In this document: in pieces, positions 8,888 through 20,018 of the stretch | Layout: every line of letters starts with the position of its first letter | How positions within the stretch are numbered: position 1 is the stretch's first letter | Assembly: GCA_032027125.1 (NCBI GenBank) | Contig: JAVSMQ010000001.1 | Span: 3,582,198-3,646,197, forward strand | Source: JANJTB01 sp032027125 | GTDB lineage: Bacteria; Bacteroidota; Ignavibacteria; Kapaibacteriales; UBA2268 | Length of the DNA stretch: 64,000 nt | Direction: 5' to 3' | Notes under the pieces: generated by a model | What the model was told of the DNA's origin: nothing | Seen by the model: the letters and a program-made list of their open reading frames with translations, nothing else | The model's database searches: none | Translations under genes and position numbers: made by a program

Positions 8888-9352
8888 ATGAGAGTTGAAA
8901 TCTTGAAAACAAAACTTTATACAATAATGGTTAATAATGTATCCTTTCCTGTCAAGGAAATTCCAATTCAAGTGATAGATATATTCTCAAATATATATTA
9001 TAATTATTCTGATTTCAATTTAAGTATTAATAACATAACAGATAATACAAAAATTAGTAGAACACAAATCTTTGAATATATGAAAAAATATACTAAAACT
9101 TCACCAAATGAATTAATTTGTAAGATCCGTATGATTGCAGCAATTGAATTATTGTGTTTTGAGAACTTAACAATTTTCAATATTGGAATGAAATGCGGAT
9201 ACTTCAATCCAAGAACATTCCGAAATATTGTTAATAAATATTTTAGTAAACCTCCCAAAGTGTTGAAATCAGAGATTTGTATTGTTGAAAATAGAAATCA
9301 GATTTTTGAAAAGTATTTAAATATTGCTTTGAATTATATAGATGAAGAATAA
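8888..9352 (+). CDS. AraC-family DNA-binding protein (HTH domain only)
   Basis: The 154-aa protein consists almost entirely of an AraC/XylS-type double helix-turn-helix. The first HTH is around 'NNITDNTKISRTQIFEYMKKYTKTSPNELICKIRM' and the second around 'NIGMKCGYFNPRTFRNIVNKYFSKPPK'. There is no ligand-binding or receiver domain before it, so any sensing would need a partner. Residues 1-40 are short and of no known type. It precedes, in the same direction, the cluster of giant secreted proteins and could regulate it; that is inference from position. ATG codons at 8888 and 8930 are both usable; I took the upstream one. Confidence 0.75.
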   Translation: MRVEILKTKLYTIMVNNVSFPVKEIPIQVIDIFSNIYYNYSDFNLSINNITDNTKISRTQIFEYMKKYTKTSPNELICKIRMIAAIELLCFENLTIFNIGMKCGYFNPRTFRNIVNKYFSKPPKVLKSEICIVENRNQIFEKYLNIALNYIDEE

Positions 9353-9377
9353 TTAATTGTAATATGTAATATATTAT

Positions 9378-9441
9378 CGGACGATTTTGCCGGACGATTT
9401 TGCCGGACGATTTTGCCGGACGATTTTGCCGGACGATTTTG
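9378..9441 (+). repeat. 13-bp tandem repeat, about five copies
   Basis: The unit CGGACGATTTTGC is repeated perfectly from 9378, with the fifth copy lacking its last base. It sits in the gap between the AraC-like gene and the VCBS protein gene, and is more GC-rich than its surroundings. Such short perfect arrays vary easily in copy number; here it would change promoter-region spacing. Confidence 0.9.
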
Positions 9442-9523
9442 TACTTGCATAGAATATTAAAATGACTTAAATTTGAGCTAATAAATTATCAAATTGTAAA
9501 AAAATAAATTTTTGGGTGTAGCA

Positions 9524-11800
9524 ATGGATAAATTAATTAAACAAATAATCTGTATTGGATTAATTTTAACTTATCAAAGTTACAGTAAATTAGACACGCT
9601 TTCAAATTTTAATGATGATAAAGGAATTACATATTATAGAGGTAGTTCCAACATAGCTTTATGTTCAAGATTTGATTTGTCAAAACCTTGCAAATTGATT
9701 TCAATTGCAATTACTTTAACAGGTGATGTAGATTATGATGGAATAAAAATTAGAATTTTCGGTAAAGAAGGTGGAATTTCAGCTCCGCTGATTGAAAGAG
9801 ACCTTATAGAGCCACTGATAATATTTAAAAAGAAAAAGGGAATTGAAACAATTCAAACAGAGATTAGCGGGAACTTAATTTTGGATGGGAGTCAATTTTT
9901 TGTCAGTATAGAAGAATTAAACCGAAAAGTATATTTGTTAAGTGATATTGTTGCAAAAAAGGCATCCTGCATAGATAAACATAATGAGAAGTATTTTGTT
10001 CAGTTAATAAAATCACCGGGTCAAAATGGAGAATCAGTATGGACTTACGGCAACTTTGGTTTTGCGATTTCCTGTGTTGTAGAATATATTCAGCAAGACG
10101 CAAATTGGTTTGAATTAATTGAATATCATAATTTGATTTTAGATTCAACAAAAACAAAATATAATGCTTCTTTTATAGATTACGATGAAGATAATTATAT
10201 TGATGTATTAATCAACGGCAAATTATTTTTAAATCAAGGGAATTTCAAATTCATAGAATACAAAGATTTTTTAGGATATAAAACATCAGCAAATATTAAT
10301 TTGATTACTGATATTAATAATGACGGGCTTATAGATATGCTGTTTCTTGGAAGTGATTCTACAGAAAAATTTTCTGAAAATGGAAATTTGCTTTTTAAAA
10401 AACAGGTAAACGGAAAATATCATATAGAAAAAATTGAAAATTTTGATACTAAATATATTAATAGTTTTACAATGCTTGATTATAATTTAGATGGTATTAC
10501 AGATATTATATTTACTCAGGGAACTATTCAAGCAGATACAATTTGTAAGGAATTTTTATTAAAATCTGTTCAAGATGAATCGTTTGATATCCTGTCTTCA
10601 GTTTTTAGCCATGATAACCATAAAAATAGTTTGATGACAAAAGTATTGATTTATGATTATAATTCCGATGGTCAAAATGATATCATTATCAATAATTTTA
10701 ATGATTATCCAAGTTTTTACAAAAATAATTTAGGAAGTTATGATATTGACAAAAGGTATTTAATTGAAAATGGAATTAAGGAAGGTTTATACTCATTCAA
10801 TTTGGAAGAAATGGATGTAAATCATGACGGTTTTCCAGATTTGATACCCGCATTGGAATATCAAAGATCACTTTTGAAAAATTTTCTTTACGATATTAAA
10901 CCAGGTTATGATATTGATGACCAAAACAATATTATTAATTCTTATAATTTCAAAATGAGATATGAAGACAGTTTTCAAGGTCTAATCACAGGAGATATTG
11001 ATAACGATACATATATGGATCTAATTACTTTACCTAATAATCTTTGTCACCAGCCAACTGTATATTTAAATAAAACAGGTAATTTCGAATCGCAATCAAA
11101 TTCGGGTTTTAGGGGTGATAATTTAGGTAATGATGGAATTCTTATTGATATTAATAACGATGGTTATCCTGATGTATTTATTATAGATTCCTCAGGTATT
11201 AAAATTTATAAAAACAAAGGAAATTCACATACAAATTTTATTAAGTTCAAAACTAATCCAAGTAATTTTAATCAATTTATCAATTCATCAGTTGATATTT
11301 ATATAAAAGGTACAAAAACAACTCACAAACTGTCCTCTACAAGTGGATTTATGATTCAAAAACCGATGGAATTTATTGCAGGAACCGGAGAAAATTATTT
11401 GATAGATTCGGTTATTGTGTCAACACAATATAAAAATATTTTCAAAAGAATCGTACTTCATGATATTAATATAAATATTCAAAAAGAAATAGTTCTTGAT
11501 TACACAAAATTTGTTGAAACAGATTTTATAGTTGGAAATCTCAAAGTATATCCAAACCCATTTTTAAACAATATAATCTTTGAAGTCATTTCAGATAAAA
11601 GTTGCAAATATTCTTTAAAGATATTTGATATTTTAGGTAATATAGTTTTTGAAAAAAATGATTATGCAGTTCAGGGTAATCAAATTAAATTATTATGGGA
11701 ATCAGGACATTCGGAATCAGTAAATAATTCAAGTGCCTATTTTTATGTATTTAATATCTGTGATAAGCAATTCACCGGTAAACTTATAAAAGTAAATTAA
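9524..11800 (+). CDS. VCBS/FG-GAP repeat secreted protein with T9SS sorting domain
   Basis: I chose the ATG at 9524, giving a signal peptide MDKLIKQIICIGLILTYQ; a TTG at 9512 would add four residues. The 758-aa protein carries at least seven calcium-binding-type FG-GAP/VCBS motifs (DYDEDNYIDV, DINNDGLIDM, DYNLDGITDI, DYNSDGQNDI, DVNHDGFPDL, DIDNDTYMDL, DINNDGYPDV), which together suggest a beta-propeller. The final ~85 residues ('LKVYPNPFLNNIIFEV...GKLIKVN') are a T9SS type A sorting domain. It lies only 17 nt before the giant shell protein gene and is probably in the same operon. SpvB/TcB-type toxin shells also use FG-GAP propellers, so it may be an adaptor or surface partner; this is inference. 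Confidence 0.85.
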   Translation: MDKLIKQIICIGLILTYQSYSKLDTLSNFNDDKGITYYRGSSNIALCSRFDLSKPCKLISIAITLTGDVDYDGIKIRIFGKEGGISAPLIERDLIEPLIIFKKKKGIETIQTEISGNLILDGSQFFVSIEELNRKVYLLSDIVAKKASCIDKHNEKYFVQLIKSPGQNGESVWTYGNFGFAISCVVEYIQQDANWFELIEYHNLILDSTKTKYNASFIDYDEDNYIDVLINGKLFLNQGNFKFIEYKDFLGYKTSANINLITDINNDGLIDMLFLGSDSTEKFSENGNLLFKKQVNGKYHIEKIENFDTKYINSFTMLDYNLDGITDIIFTQGTIQADTICKEFLLKSVQDESFDILSSVFSHDNHKNSLMTKVLIYDYNSDGQNDIIINNFNDYPSFYKNNLGSYDIDKRYLIENGIKEGLYSFNLEEMDVNHDGFPDLIPALEYQRSLLKNFLYDIKPGYDIDDQNNIINSYNFKMRYEDSFQGLITGDIDNDTYMDLITLPNNLCHQPTVYLNKTGNFESQSNSGFRGDNLGNDGILIDINNDGYPDVFIIDSSGIKIYKNKGNSHTNFIKFKTNPSNFNQFINSSVDIYIKGTKTTHKLSSTSGFMIQKPMEFIAGTGENYLIDSVIVSTQYKNIFKRIVLHDININIQKEIVLDYTKFVETDFIVGNLKVYPNPFLNNIIFEVISDKSCKYSLKIFDILGNIVFEKNDYAVQGNQIKLLWESGHSESVNNSSAYFYVFNICDKQFTGKLIKVN

Positions 11801-11817
11801 TTCTATGAAGGTTTGTT

Positions 11818-14800
11818 ATGAATAAATATGACGAGATTTTTAAAGATTCAAAATTCTTTATTTTATTTTTTTTAGCAATTATATTCAATATAAGTTGGTT
11901 GGAAGCTGGTGGAAGCCCTATACAGCCTGAATTTGCTAATTTTGAATCTGTTTCGACAGACAATATGGTAAGTGAATTCGACGGTTCTTTTTTATATAAT
12001 TTACCGATTCTGACAGTTCCGGGACCAAACGGCAGCGGATACTCAATAACATTATCCTACCACAGTGGTATTTGCCCTGAGTCTGATGCCTCCTGGGTAG
12101 GCTATGGATGGACTTTAAATCCGGGTTCAATTATCCGAAATACTAAGGGATATCCTGATGATTATTATGATACTGAGATTACATTTTGGAATAAAGTAGA
12201 ACCGAATACTACAATTGCATTAGGTATTAACGGTAATCTTGAATTTTTTAGCAATGACGTAGTAGTGGCTCAATTATCTGCTGGAGCAACAATTAAGTAT
12301 AATAACTACAGAGGTTTTTATATTGGAGCTAATTTGGGTTTTGACTATGCAGGTTATTTAAATCTTAATTTTGGTGCAACCAGTACAGGTTTATCAACAG
12401 TTGCATTTTCCCATTTTGGACACCCTACGCGGCTTCTTTCAGACTTATGTGGTTTGGGATTAGATAAACTTAGAGAATCAAGTTTGATTTTTAAAAATGA
12501 TTTTGGTCTTCAAAATGAATTAAGTAATTTGACAAGCAAATCAAAATTCTTATCAGATGTTGTTAAAAATATAAACCCTATCAATAATACTATTTCTGAA
12601 TACGCAAAACATCTAAGCCAGAAGGCACTGAATAGTTTTGGAATTTTCAATTCCGATGGTATTCCTCCATTACAAAAAAGTAGTTATACCGGTATAAATA
12701 TTAGCGGTGAAATTAAAGCTGATGCGATGTTGGCACCTATGACCGGTGCTGAAGGCGGATATAGTGTTAACTATTCACAGCAATCGACAAAAATTTCAGA
12801 GGAAAAAAAAGCCAACGGATTTTTATATTCAGGAAATGCAACAAGACAACATTTGATGGACTATTCAGTCGAAAAAGATTCCGATTATCATAATAAAAAA
12901 AAATTCATGGGAATTCCTATAGGAAATCCTGATTATTATACTGTTTCCGGTGAGGGTGTATCCGGTAGCTTCAGAGTTTACAATAAAAAGATCGGACAGT
13001 TTTATCCCAGAACTGAAGAGAGTAAAACTGAATTTTATGGCTTAGGATTTGCTATTGATGTCGGACCTGGAGGTATAGGATATGGTGGTAAACTAAGCGG
13101 AGGTTCGAATGAATATAATTTTAAGGATTGGAATATTTTTATTCCTTCAAATTCTTTAGATTATGAACCGCAAAATAGTCTAAATAATAATAATAATAGT
13201 AAAGACGAGCCTGTTTTTTTTAGATTTATAAATGATTTTGCAAGCAATATTGATTTTTCTAAAGTAGGTTTTGTAGATGACCATAATCTGGTTTCTCTGA
13301 ATTTTAACCCGGAGACACTGCCTTACGATAGTTATGTTAAACAATTAAATCAAAATAAAAGATCAGCGAGATCTGCTTTTATAAGTTATAATACATTTGA
13401 GGATTTTGAATATGAATATACACAAAATTCAGAATTAATTACTGATCCGCTAAATTCGGATTATGGTTCATTATTTCCAAGAATGGCTGCTTATAATAAA
13501 ACAAATCCTATTTTAAGCGATTTTTATATAGACAACTACTATTTCAAAATGTTAAAATTTATTGACCAACCCAGTTTAAATAAACAAATTTTAGAGTTTT
13601 CAATTACTAATAATGATGGTGCCAATTATACTTATGGTTTACCTGTGTTTAGCAGAAATGAAGCAGATTTGAATTATGGACCATCCGGTAATAATATTTA
13701 TAATAATAAAAGTCAGATTGCTTTCGGAGCTACACCGCTTATTGCTGATAAAGTCGTAGGGCAAGAGCGGAATGCGCCGTATGTGTCTATGTATTTATTA
13801 ACTTCAATTTCTACACCTGATTATGTTGATGTTAAACAAGACGGCTTCACATCAAATGATTTAGGAGCATATACTTTATTTGGATATAACAGAACTGCCG
13901 GTACCGATTGGAAGACAGGCATATCAACTAAAAATTGGTGGCATTCGCAAAAACCTATTTTATATGATTTGTGGTGGCCCATCCAATTAGGACCATCTGC
14001 TTATGAAGATAAAACGGAATGGTATCGCTGGCGAACACCATATAATGGGTTTAATTATAATAAGAACTCGCTTTCTGATCCGAATGATGATTTGGCTACT
14101 TTCTCGAAAGGAGAACGCGAGAACTATTATTTGCAAAAAATTGAAACAAAAACACATATTGCATATTTTATTACAAATACAGATGAAATCGCAATTAATT
14201 TAAACGGTACAACCGTTTATCTATCAGGTACTAACGAAGAAAGACATGACGCTTGGGAAGCCGGGCTTATTGAATTTGATAATGCAAGAAACAAAGAACA
14301 GGATTTAGGATCTGCAAATTTGGGTTATTCAAACAAGATGAGAAAACTTGAGCGAATCGAATTATATGTTAAATCTGAAAATTATGACAATAATGGAGGT
14401 ATTCTAACTAAAAAATTGCAGACTACTTTTTTTGAATATGATTATTCATTAATGGAATATATTCATTCTATTGATGCAGTTCTTGGAGATGACAATGTAC
14501 CGAATTCCGAAAAAATAGGTTCAGGTAATGATCACTACGGTAAGCTGACTTTAAAAAAAGTCTGGACAGAATATGAAGATGTAAGCGAAGATAAAATAAG
14601 TCCATATATATTTTCTTATGAATATAAATCACGGAATTATCCTTCAGTCGGTAATTTTTTGGAATATGCAAATTATCATAGCCGAAACGGGGGCGCTGAT
14701 GATTTAAAACAAAATCCCGCTTATAATCCTAACAACGTTGATAGATGGGGAAATTATCAGGACGATGACGGAGATGAAAGTTCAAGAAAATTAAAATATA

Positions 14801-17800
14801 ATGATTGGGTAGATCAGACACCAGCCATTGATTTTGATCCAGCAGCCTGGCATTTGAAAGAAATTGGGCTTCCATCAGGTGGAGAGATTCATGTTTATTA
14901 TGAAGAAAACGACTATTCATACGTTCAGAATAGACGTGCTATGGTAATGACAAGTATTAATAATTATCTTCAAGATGATCAGGGTGAAACAAGTTTTGTA
15001 ATAAATTGTGAAGATTTGGGATATAATCCGAATGAAATTAATGAACTAATACTTTTAATGAAAAGTCATTTTTTGGGAAATTATAATATAGGCACAACTA
15101 CTTTTACAGGTAAAAATGAAAAACTTTATTTTAAATTCTTATTCTCATTAACCGGTAATAATGTAAATTTAGATAATTGTAAATCAGAGTATATTGATGG
15201 TTTTATTGTTGCCAATGATATCATACCTATTACTTCTAATGGAATAACGACTGGGATTAAAATAACCTGTAAACAAAATTCTATAAGAAATTTATGTGAA
15301 GATTTTTATTTAACTAACAGAACAGGTAAAGTTACTCCGAATGGGAATAATTGCAATCCTGAATATAGAAATTACAATAATCAAAAAGATATAATTGATT
15401 ATGCCAACGGTTTATTAAATTCTGCGTTGAGCATTATGGAAATGCTTACACCTTTAAATTTGATGAGTTATTGCAGTACTGTGGATGTAGCTGGAAACTC
15501 ATACATCCGCATACCCACTTTAAAAGCTAAAAAAGGTGGGGGAGTAAGGGTCAAAAGTATCATTATGTATGATAGATTTAACGAATGTATAGAAAATTCA
15601 TCAAAAAGTATTGCTTACGGTAAAGAATATCTTTATCAGTTGAAAGAGGGAGGTTCAAGTGGTGTAGCTGCTAATGAACCACAAAAAGGATATGAAGAAA
15701 ATGCGTTACATAATTATATCAAAACCATAGATTCTGAAGATTGGCTGACAAATTATATGGAAGGTAATTTTATGTTGGCGGGTGAAATGAAAGAAGAATT
15801 TTCTTCACCTATCGGAGAATCATTATTACCGTCACCTCAAATCGGTTATTCAAGGATAGTTATTAAAAATATTTTCGAGGGAATGTCTGATGAAGGATTT
15901 ACTGTAAAAGAATTTTATACTACAAAAGACTATCCATTTGATAAAAATTATTTACTAAAACCTGATCAAATAGTCCAAAACGGTAAAGATAATGTAAATG
16001 GAGTTGAATATAGTAATATTAGTAGAAAAGATGATAAATGGAAAATTTTCCCCGGTCCGGTAGTTAAAATTCAGGATATGCAAATCAAATTGTCACAAGG
16101 CTATCAATTCATTCAGAATAGAATGAACGGGCAATTAAAATCCGAATATTCTATGGGCGGCAGTTTGGATAATAATAATCTTTATAATTCTTCTTATTCT
16201 AAGTATGAATATTTTGAACCCTGCGAGCAAATTCCTGTTTATTATGATTTAAATAATATTAAAATGGAATTTCTGGGGAGAGAAATAGAATTCTTTCAGG
16301 AGGCAAGAGATATAAATGAAAGTTTTATTAATGCAACAGGTGAATTTGATTTCATTTTTGTTTATCCGTTTTTCCCATTAGGTTCATTGTCAGGTGGTGT
16401 AAATAACATAAATAATGGCATGAAGTCTCATGTAACTACAAAAGTTATAAGATACCCTGCGATTTTAAAAAGTATTACTTCAATGAAAGACGGTATTACT
16501 GTCAAAACAGAGAACGTTGCTTTTGACAGGCATACCGGGCAAGCTGTTATTACAAGAACAACTGATGAATTTAACGGTATGGATTTGGCTGGTATAGGTA
16601 TTCCGGATAATGATCATGACGGTTCATATTACGGTTATAAATTTGTAGCTGCAAATGAGTATGAATCAATGAGCCATAAATCTGATAATGAAAAGCAAAT
16701 AATCAAATCCGATCGATATAAAATTGTATTCAACAAGATTTTTGAAGGACAAATTCATTATTTGGATGTGATAATAAATAAATCCGGTGGCGAATGTATT
16801 AATTTAAAAGACATCTTTAACGAAGGGGATTTAATTTATGTAAATAAAACAGCCGGTTATTTCCATATATCTTCAATTCAAGATAACAGAGTAATTTTAG
16901 AACCGATTTTTAGAACATTAGTCCCTAATCAATCTTTTAATCAAGTCGATATAAATATAATCAGATCTGGAAAAACAAATCAACTGAGTACAGTTGCAGG
17001 CAATTTAGTTACTTATGGGCAAGCTGATGAGAATAATATCATAAATGGAATTATTTTTCCGCATTTACCCAATACAGTTCCATTTGCAACCGGTTCAGAA
17101 CCATATCTTGAAATAATCAGACGACAAAATTTTATTAATCAACTGAATACTAAAATTACTGAAGCTAAACAATTCGGACTTGTAGAATTCGAATACAATG
17201 ATCCGGAACTAAAAATAAAATCTAAGGATGGAACCTGTCAGCCTATTGAGAATATAAATATTACGATCAAATATATTGATCCTCAGATAGAATTTTGTGT
17301 GGACAATACAAGCAACACAATAGAAGATAGTATTGATTATAATCCACCTTTGGTTTCCGATTTAAATGATTTATTAAATAATGTCTGGAATAAAAATTTA
17401 TATTTAAATCTGCGTCAAAATAAAGAATGGATGGAATGTACAGATTGTGAAAGTTTTAACGGTGATACGGTTAGTTTTCAAAAATATTGGACTACACATA
17501 GTAATAAAGATAGAAATCTTTTTGAAAAATCAATGGATTTAATCGGTTATAAAAAAATTCAGGAAACTTATTATAATATTCTTGATTCGATGGTATTAGG
17601 CTCTTCAATTATAAACAATACATTGAATCAATGTTTTGAAGGCATTGATTACGATACATACTTTTATAATGTAAATACCGCAGATACAACATTATTTACA
17701 GGAAGAATGAACCTTTTCATTAATGGACATACTTTAGAAATTATCCGGCAAACCGATCCATATCCCGTAATTTGTCAGGATTCGAGTTATACAATTGATT

Positions 17801-19992
17801 CTTTAACACTTGATACACTATATAATTCTTTAGAAGATTGCGTCAGATTTGATTGTAAAAACTTTAATATGATTGGATGTACATTAAATAGTGATAGACC
17901 TTTTTGGGACTCTTATTTAGTTTTGCCTTTTATGGATCATAGCCATAGATTTATCACAATTCCGCCAGACAGCAATTTGCCTGAAAAAAATAATCCACTT
18001 ATGTATGATTATATGGATTTAGATCAAAAATTTACAGAAAGGTGGGGTTATTTTTATTGTGACACAGCTAATGGTTGGTTATATTACAAACCAATAGATT
18101 CAAATTTATATAATAATCTTGAACCGATTGCAATAATGCAGCTAAACATTCATAAACCACCTGTTACCAACGAATTATGCTGTTTTAAATTTGTACCATT
18201 ACTTTCTCCTAACCCAATTAGTCATTTCAAACTTGATGAAGATAATGGGTATCAGGTTGAAATTGACCCTGCAACAGTTGGTCCGGGATCATATAACGAA
18301 TGTACAAAATTATGTTTTGAATTTTGTCCGGATATTTACCCAAATATGACTATAGATGGGGTGATTAAGGCTGATGCTGTAACTTATTCCGATGATTGGA
18401 AAAATGATTTATTACCGCCGAGCTCAAATAACAGCTATATGTCGGGTAATAAAGGTAAATGGAGAGTTGATGACAGTTATTTATATAAAACAAATATTAT
18501 TATAGGCGGAAATGACGTAGCGTATTCTACAAGTCGGATATATCTGAATTCAGGCGTCTATGAAAATTTTGAAAATATTTTTAACTGGAAATACAAAGAA
18601 GGCAATTATGCCTGGTTATTTGTAAATTCAATTGATAAATACAGTGTACATGGAAGTGTTATTGAAACATCTGATATATTGGATATTAAGAGTTCTCAAC
18701 TCTATGGATATAAAAATACTCTGCCTATTATGGTTGCAAATAATACTCCACTTAATTTTATAGGATTTGAGAGTTTTGAAGACAAATCCGGAACACAAAT
18801 ATCCGGTAGTAAATCTCATTCCGGTTTTAAATCGTATGGAATTCCTCAATCAGGTACAAGTGAATCTATTTTTGATATGCTGATTTTTGACGATCAAGTA
18901 ATAAGAGAGGGATTTACAATTAAAGCTTGGTTTAAAACTGAATATGACCCTTATAATGAAATTGATGACCGGAATGATCACCTTTCTGCAAATATTTATA
19001 TTTATGCAGGCAGTAACTATAGAGATGATTTTAGTTCTGACTTTATTTTTAAAGCTCAAACCGGCGAATGGAGTTTGTATGAAATCAAAGTATTGCCGAA
19101 CCAATTGACAACTGCAAGTATTGGAAATAGTTGTGCAATATTATTATCAAATTCCAGAACTTTATCAGATACTGTTTGGGTAGATGATATAAAAGTAACG
19201 CCAGCCAAATCGCAGTCGAACTGTTATGTTTATAACCGTAATGATTTTAAACCACTTGCCAGTTTTGATGACCAGCATTATGCTCTTATGTATCAGTATA
19301 ATTCAAAAGGTGACTTAATACGAAAACAAATTGAAACAGAAAGAGGAATAAAAACTATAGCAGAAGCCCAATATAATACTCCCAAAATTGATAGAGGGGT
19401 AACAACTTTAGATTGCTCAACAAATATCCCAATGATTGAAAAGAAATCATCTGATAAAAATAATATTAAAACCGATATTTTACCTAAAATAACCAAAAAA
19501 TACAGTATTAATAAAACTGATCTTTTAGCTGATGATTCTTTAGCTCAAGGTACGATAAAACAAGATATTTTAGATATTAATATAACACCTGAAAATAACT
19601 CTATCAAATTTTTTGATAACAGCCCTGACTTATTATTACAGGACTCAGTAACCAAAGGTGGAATTCTCAATAAATTTGATCCTTTACTTCGCTTTGAGGA
19701 AATACAGAATGAAATTCAGCAGGATTCTTTATTAACAAATCCTCTTAAATCAAAATCAGGTGTTTTAGCCGATTCATTAGATTATTTAAATATTCAACAC
19801 ATTTCTGATACTTTATCCGGAAATAATTCTTCGCTTTTAGATAGTGCCAATCAAAATAATATTAAAAATAATTTGAATCGCAAATTGAAAAAGGACAAAC
19901 TAAAAAAACAGCTTAAAAAGGATATGGAAAAATTCAGGGAAAAAAGTATTAACAGTGAATTAAAGAAAGATATACGGATAAAAAGCAAATAA
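11818..19992 (+). CDS. Giant secreted SpvB/RHS-type shell protein without RHS core
   Basis: The 2724-aa product has a signal peptide (FFILFFLAIIFNISWLEA). Residues ~45-110 ('EFDGSFLYNLPILTVPGPNG...LSYHSG...ASWVGYGWTLNPGSIIRNTKG') are the N-terminal motif of SpvB/RHS shell proteins, which build a hollow beta-cocoon. The central region is long, beta-rich and contains some Cys pairs. Near residue 2480 comes 'NCYVYNRNDFKPLASFDDQHYALMYQYNSKG' then 'ETERGIKTIAEAQ', the usual end of this family in Bacteroidota. Unusually, a hydrophilic ~230-residue tail follows, with repeated 'DSL' motifs and a Lys-rich coiled end. There is no DPxGxxxxDPxG RHS core or toxin; both are on the protein two genes downstream. 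I infer that the two form one split shell. Confidence 0.75.
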   Translation: MNKYDEIFKDSKFFILFFLAIIFNISWLEAGGSPIQPEFANFESVSTDNMVSEFDGSFLYNLPILTVPGPNGSGYSITLSYHSGICPESDASWVGYGWTLNPGSIIRNTKGYPDDYYDTEITFWNKVEPNTTIALGINGNLEFFSNDVVVAQLSAGATIKYNNYRGFYIGANLGFDYAGYLNLNFGATSTGLSTVAFSHFGHPTRLLSDLCGLGLDKLRESSLIFKNDFGLQNELSNLTSKSKFLSDVVKNINPINNTISEYAKHLSQKALNSFGIFNSDGIPPLQKSSYTGINISGEIKADAMLAPMTGAEGGYSVNYSQQSTKISEEKKANGFLYSGNATRQHLMDYSVEKDSDYHNKKKFMGIPIGNPDYYTVSGEGVSGSFRVYNKKIGQFYPRTEESKTEFYGLGFAIDVGPGGIGYGGKLSGGSNEYNFKDWNIFIPSNSLDYEPQNSLNNNNNSKDEPVFFRFINDFASNIDFSKVGFVDDHNLVSLNFNPETLPYDSYVKQLNQNKRSARSAFISYNTFEDFEYEYTQNSELITDPLNSDYGSLFPRMAAYNKTNPILSDFYIDNYYFKMLKFIDQPSLNKQILEFSITNNDGANYTYGLPVFSRNEADLNYGPSGNNIYNNKSQIAFGATPLIADKVVGQERNAPYVSMYLLTSISTPDYVDVKQDGFTSNDLGAYTLFGYNRTAGTDWKTGISTKNWWHSQKPILYDLWWPIQLGPSAYEDKTEWYRWRTPYNGFNYNKNSLSDPNDDLATFSKGERENYYLQKIETKTHIAYFITNTDEIAINLNGTTVYLSGTNEERHDAWEAGLIEFDNARNKEQDLGSANLGYSNKMRKLERIELYVKSENYDNNGGILTKKLQTTFFEYDYSLMEYIHSIDAVLGDDNVPNSEKIGSGNDHYGKLTLKKVWTEYEDVSEDKISPYIFSYEYKSRNYPSVGNFLEYANYHSRNGGADDLKQNPAYNPNNVDRWGNYQDDDGDESSRKLKYNDWVDQTPAIDFDPAAWHLKEIGLPSGGEIHVYYEENDYSYVQNRRAMVMTSINNYLQDDQGETSFVINCEDLGYNPNEINELILLMKSHFLGNYNIGTTTFTGKNEKLYFKFLFSLTGNNVNLDNCKSEYIDGFIVANDIIPITSNGITTGIKITCKQNSIRNLCEDFYLTNRTGKVTPNGNNCNPEYRNYNNQKDIIDYANGLLNSALSIMEMLTPLNLMSYCSTVDVAGNSYIRIPTLKAKKGGGVRVKSIIMYDRFNECIENSSKSIAYGKEYLYQLKEGGSSGVAANEPQKGYEENALHNYIKTIDSEDWLTNYMEGNFMLAGEMKEEFSSPIGESLLPSPQIGYSRIVIKNIFEGMSDEGFTVKEFYTTKDYPFDKNYLLKPDQIVQNGKDNVNGVEYSNISRKDDKWKIFPGPVVKIQDMQIKLSQGYQFIQNRMNGQLKSEYSMGGSLDNNNLYNSSYSKYEYFEPCEQIPVYYDLNNIKMEFLGREIEFFQEARDINESFINATGEFDFIFVYPFFPLGSLSGGVNNINNGMKSHVTTKVIRYPAILKSITSMKDGITVKTENVAFDRHTGQAVITRTTDEFNGMDLAGIGIPDNDHDGSYYGYKFVAANEYESMSHKSDNEKQIIKSDRYKIVFNKIFEGQIHYLDVIINKSGGECINLKDIFNEGDLIYVNKTAGYFHISSIQDNRVILEPIFRTLVPNQSFNQVDINIIRSGKTNQLSTVAGNLVTYGQADENNIINGIIFPHLPNTVPFATGSEPYLEIIRRQNFINQLNTKITEAKQFGLVEFEYNDPELKIKSKDGTCQPIENINITIKYIDPQIEFCVDNTSNTIEDSIDYNPPLVSDLNDLLNNVWNKNLYLNLRQNKEWMECTDCESFNGDTVSFQKYWTTHSNKDRNLFEKSMDLIGYKKIQETYYNILDSMVLGSSIINNTLNQCFEGIDYDTYFYNVNTADTTLFTGRMNLFINGHTLEIIRQTDPYPVICQDSSYTIDSLTLDTLYNSLEDCVRFDCKNFNMIGCTLNSDRPFWDSYLVLPFMDHSHRFITIPPDSNLPEKNNPLMYDYMDLDQKFTERWGYFYCDTANGWLYYKPIDSNLYNNLEPIAIMQLNIHKPPVTNELCCFKFVPLLSPNPISHFKLDEDNGYQVEIDPATVGPGSYNECTKLCFEFCPDIYPNMTIDGVIKADAVTYSDDWKNDLLPPSSNNSYMSGNKGKWRVDDSYLYKTNIIIGGNDVAYSTSRIYLNSGVYENFENIFNWKYKEGNYAWLFVNSIDKYSVHGSVIETSDILDIKSSQLYGYKNTLPIMVANNTPLNFIGFESFEDKSGTQISGSKSHSGFKSYGIPQSGTSESIFDMLIFDDQVIREGFTIKAWFKTEYDPYNEIDDRNDHLSANIYIYAGSNYRDDFSSDFIFKAQTGEWSLYEIKVLPNQLTTASIGNSCAILLSNSRTLSDTVWVDDIKVTPAKSQSNCYVYNRNDFKPLASFDDQHYALMYQYNSKGDLIRKQIETERGIKTIAEAQYNTPKIDRGVTTLDCSTNIPMIEKKSSDKNNIKTDILPKITKKYSINKTDLLADDSLAQGTIKQDILDINITPENNSIKFFDNSPDLLLQDSVTKGGILNKFDPLLRFEEIQNEIQQDSLLTNPLKSKSGVLADSLDYLNIQHISDTLSGNNSSLLDSANQNNIKNNLNRKLKKDKLKKQLKKDMEKFREKSINSELKKDIRIKSK

Positions 19993-20018
19993 TTTTTTTT
20001 AAAATTAATATATGAATT

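Noticed and set aside
9378..9441. CRISPR array
   Set aside because: The 13-bp units are directly adjacent with no spacers, and no cas genes are present. The same holds for the 21-bp array at 59673-59903.
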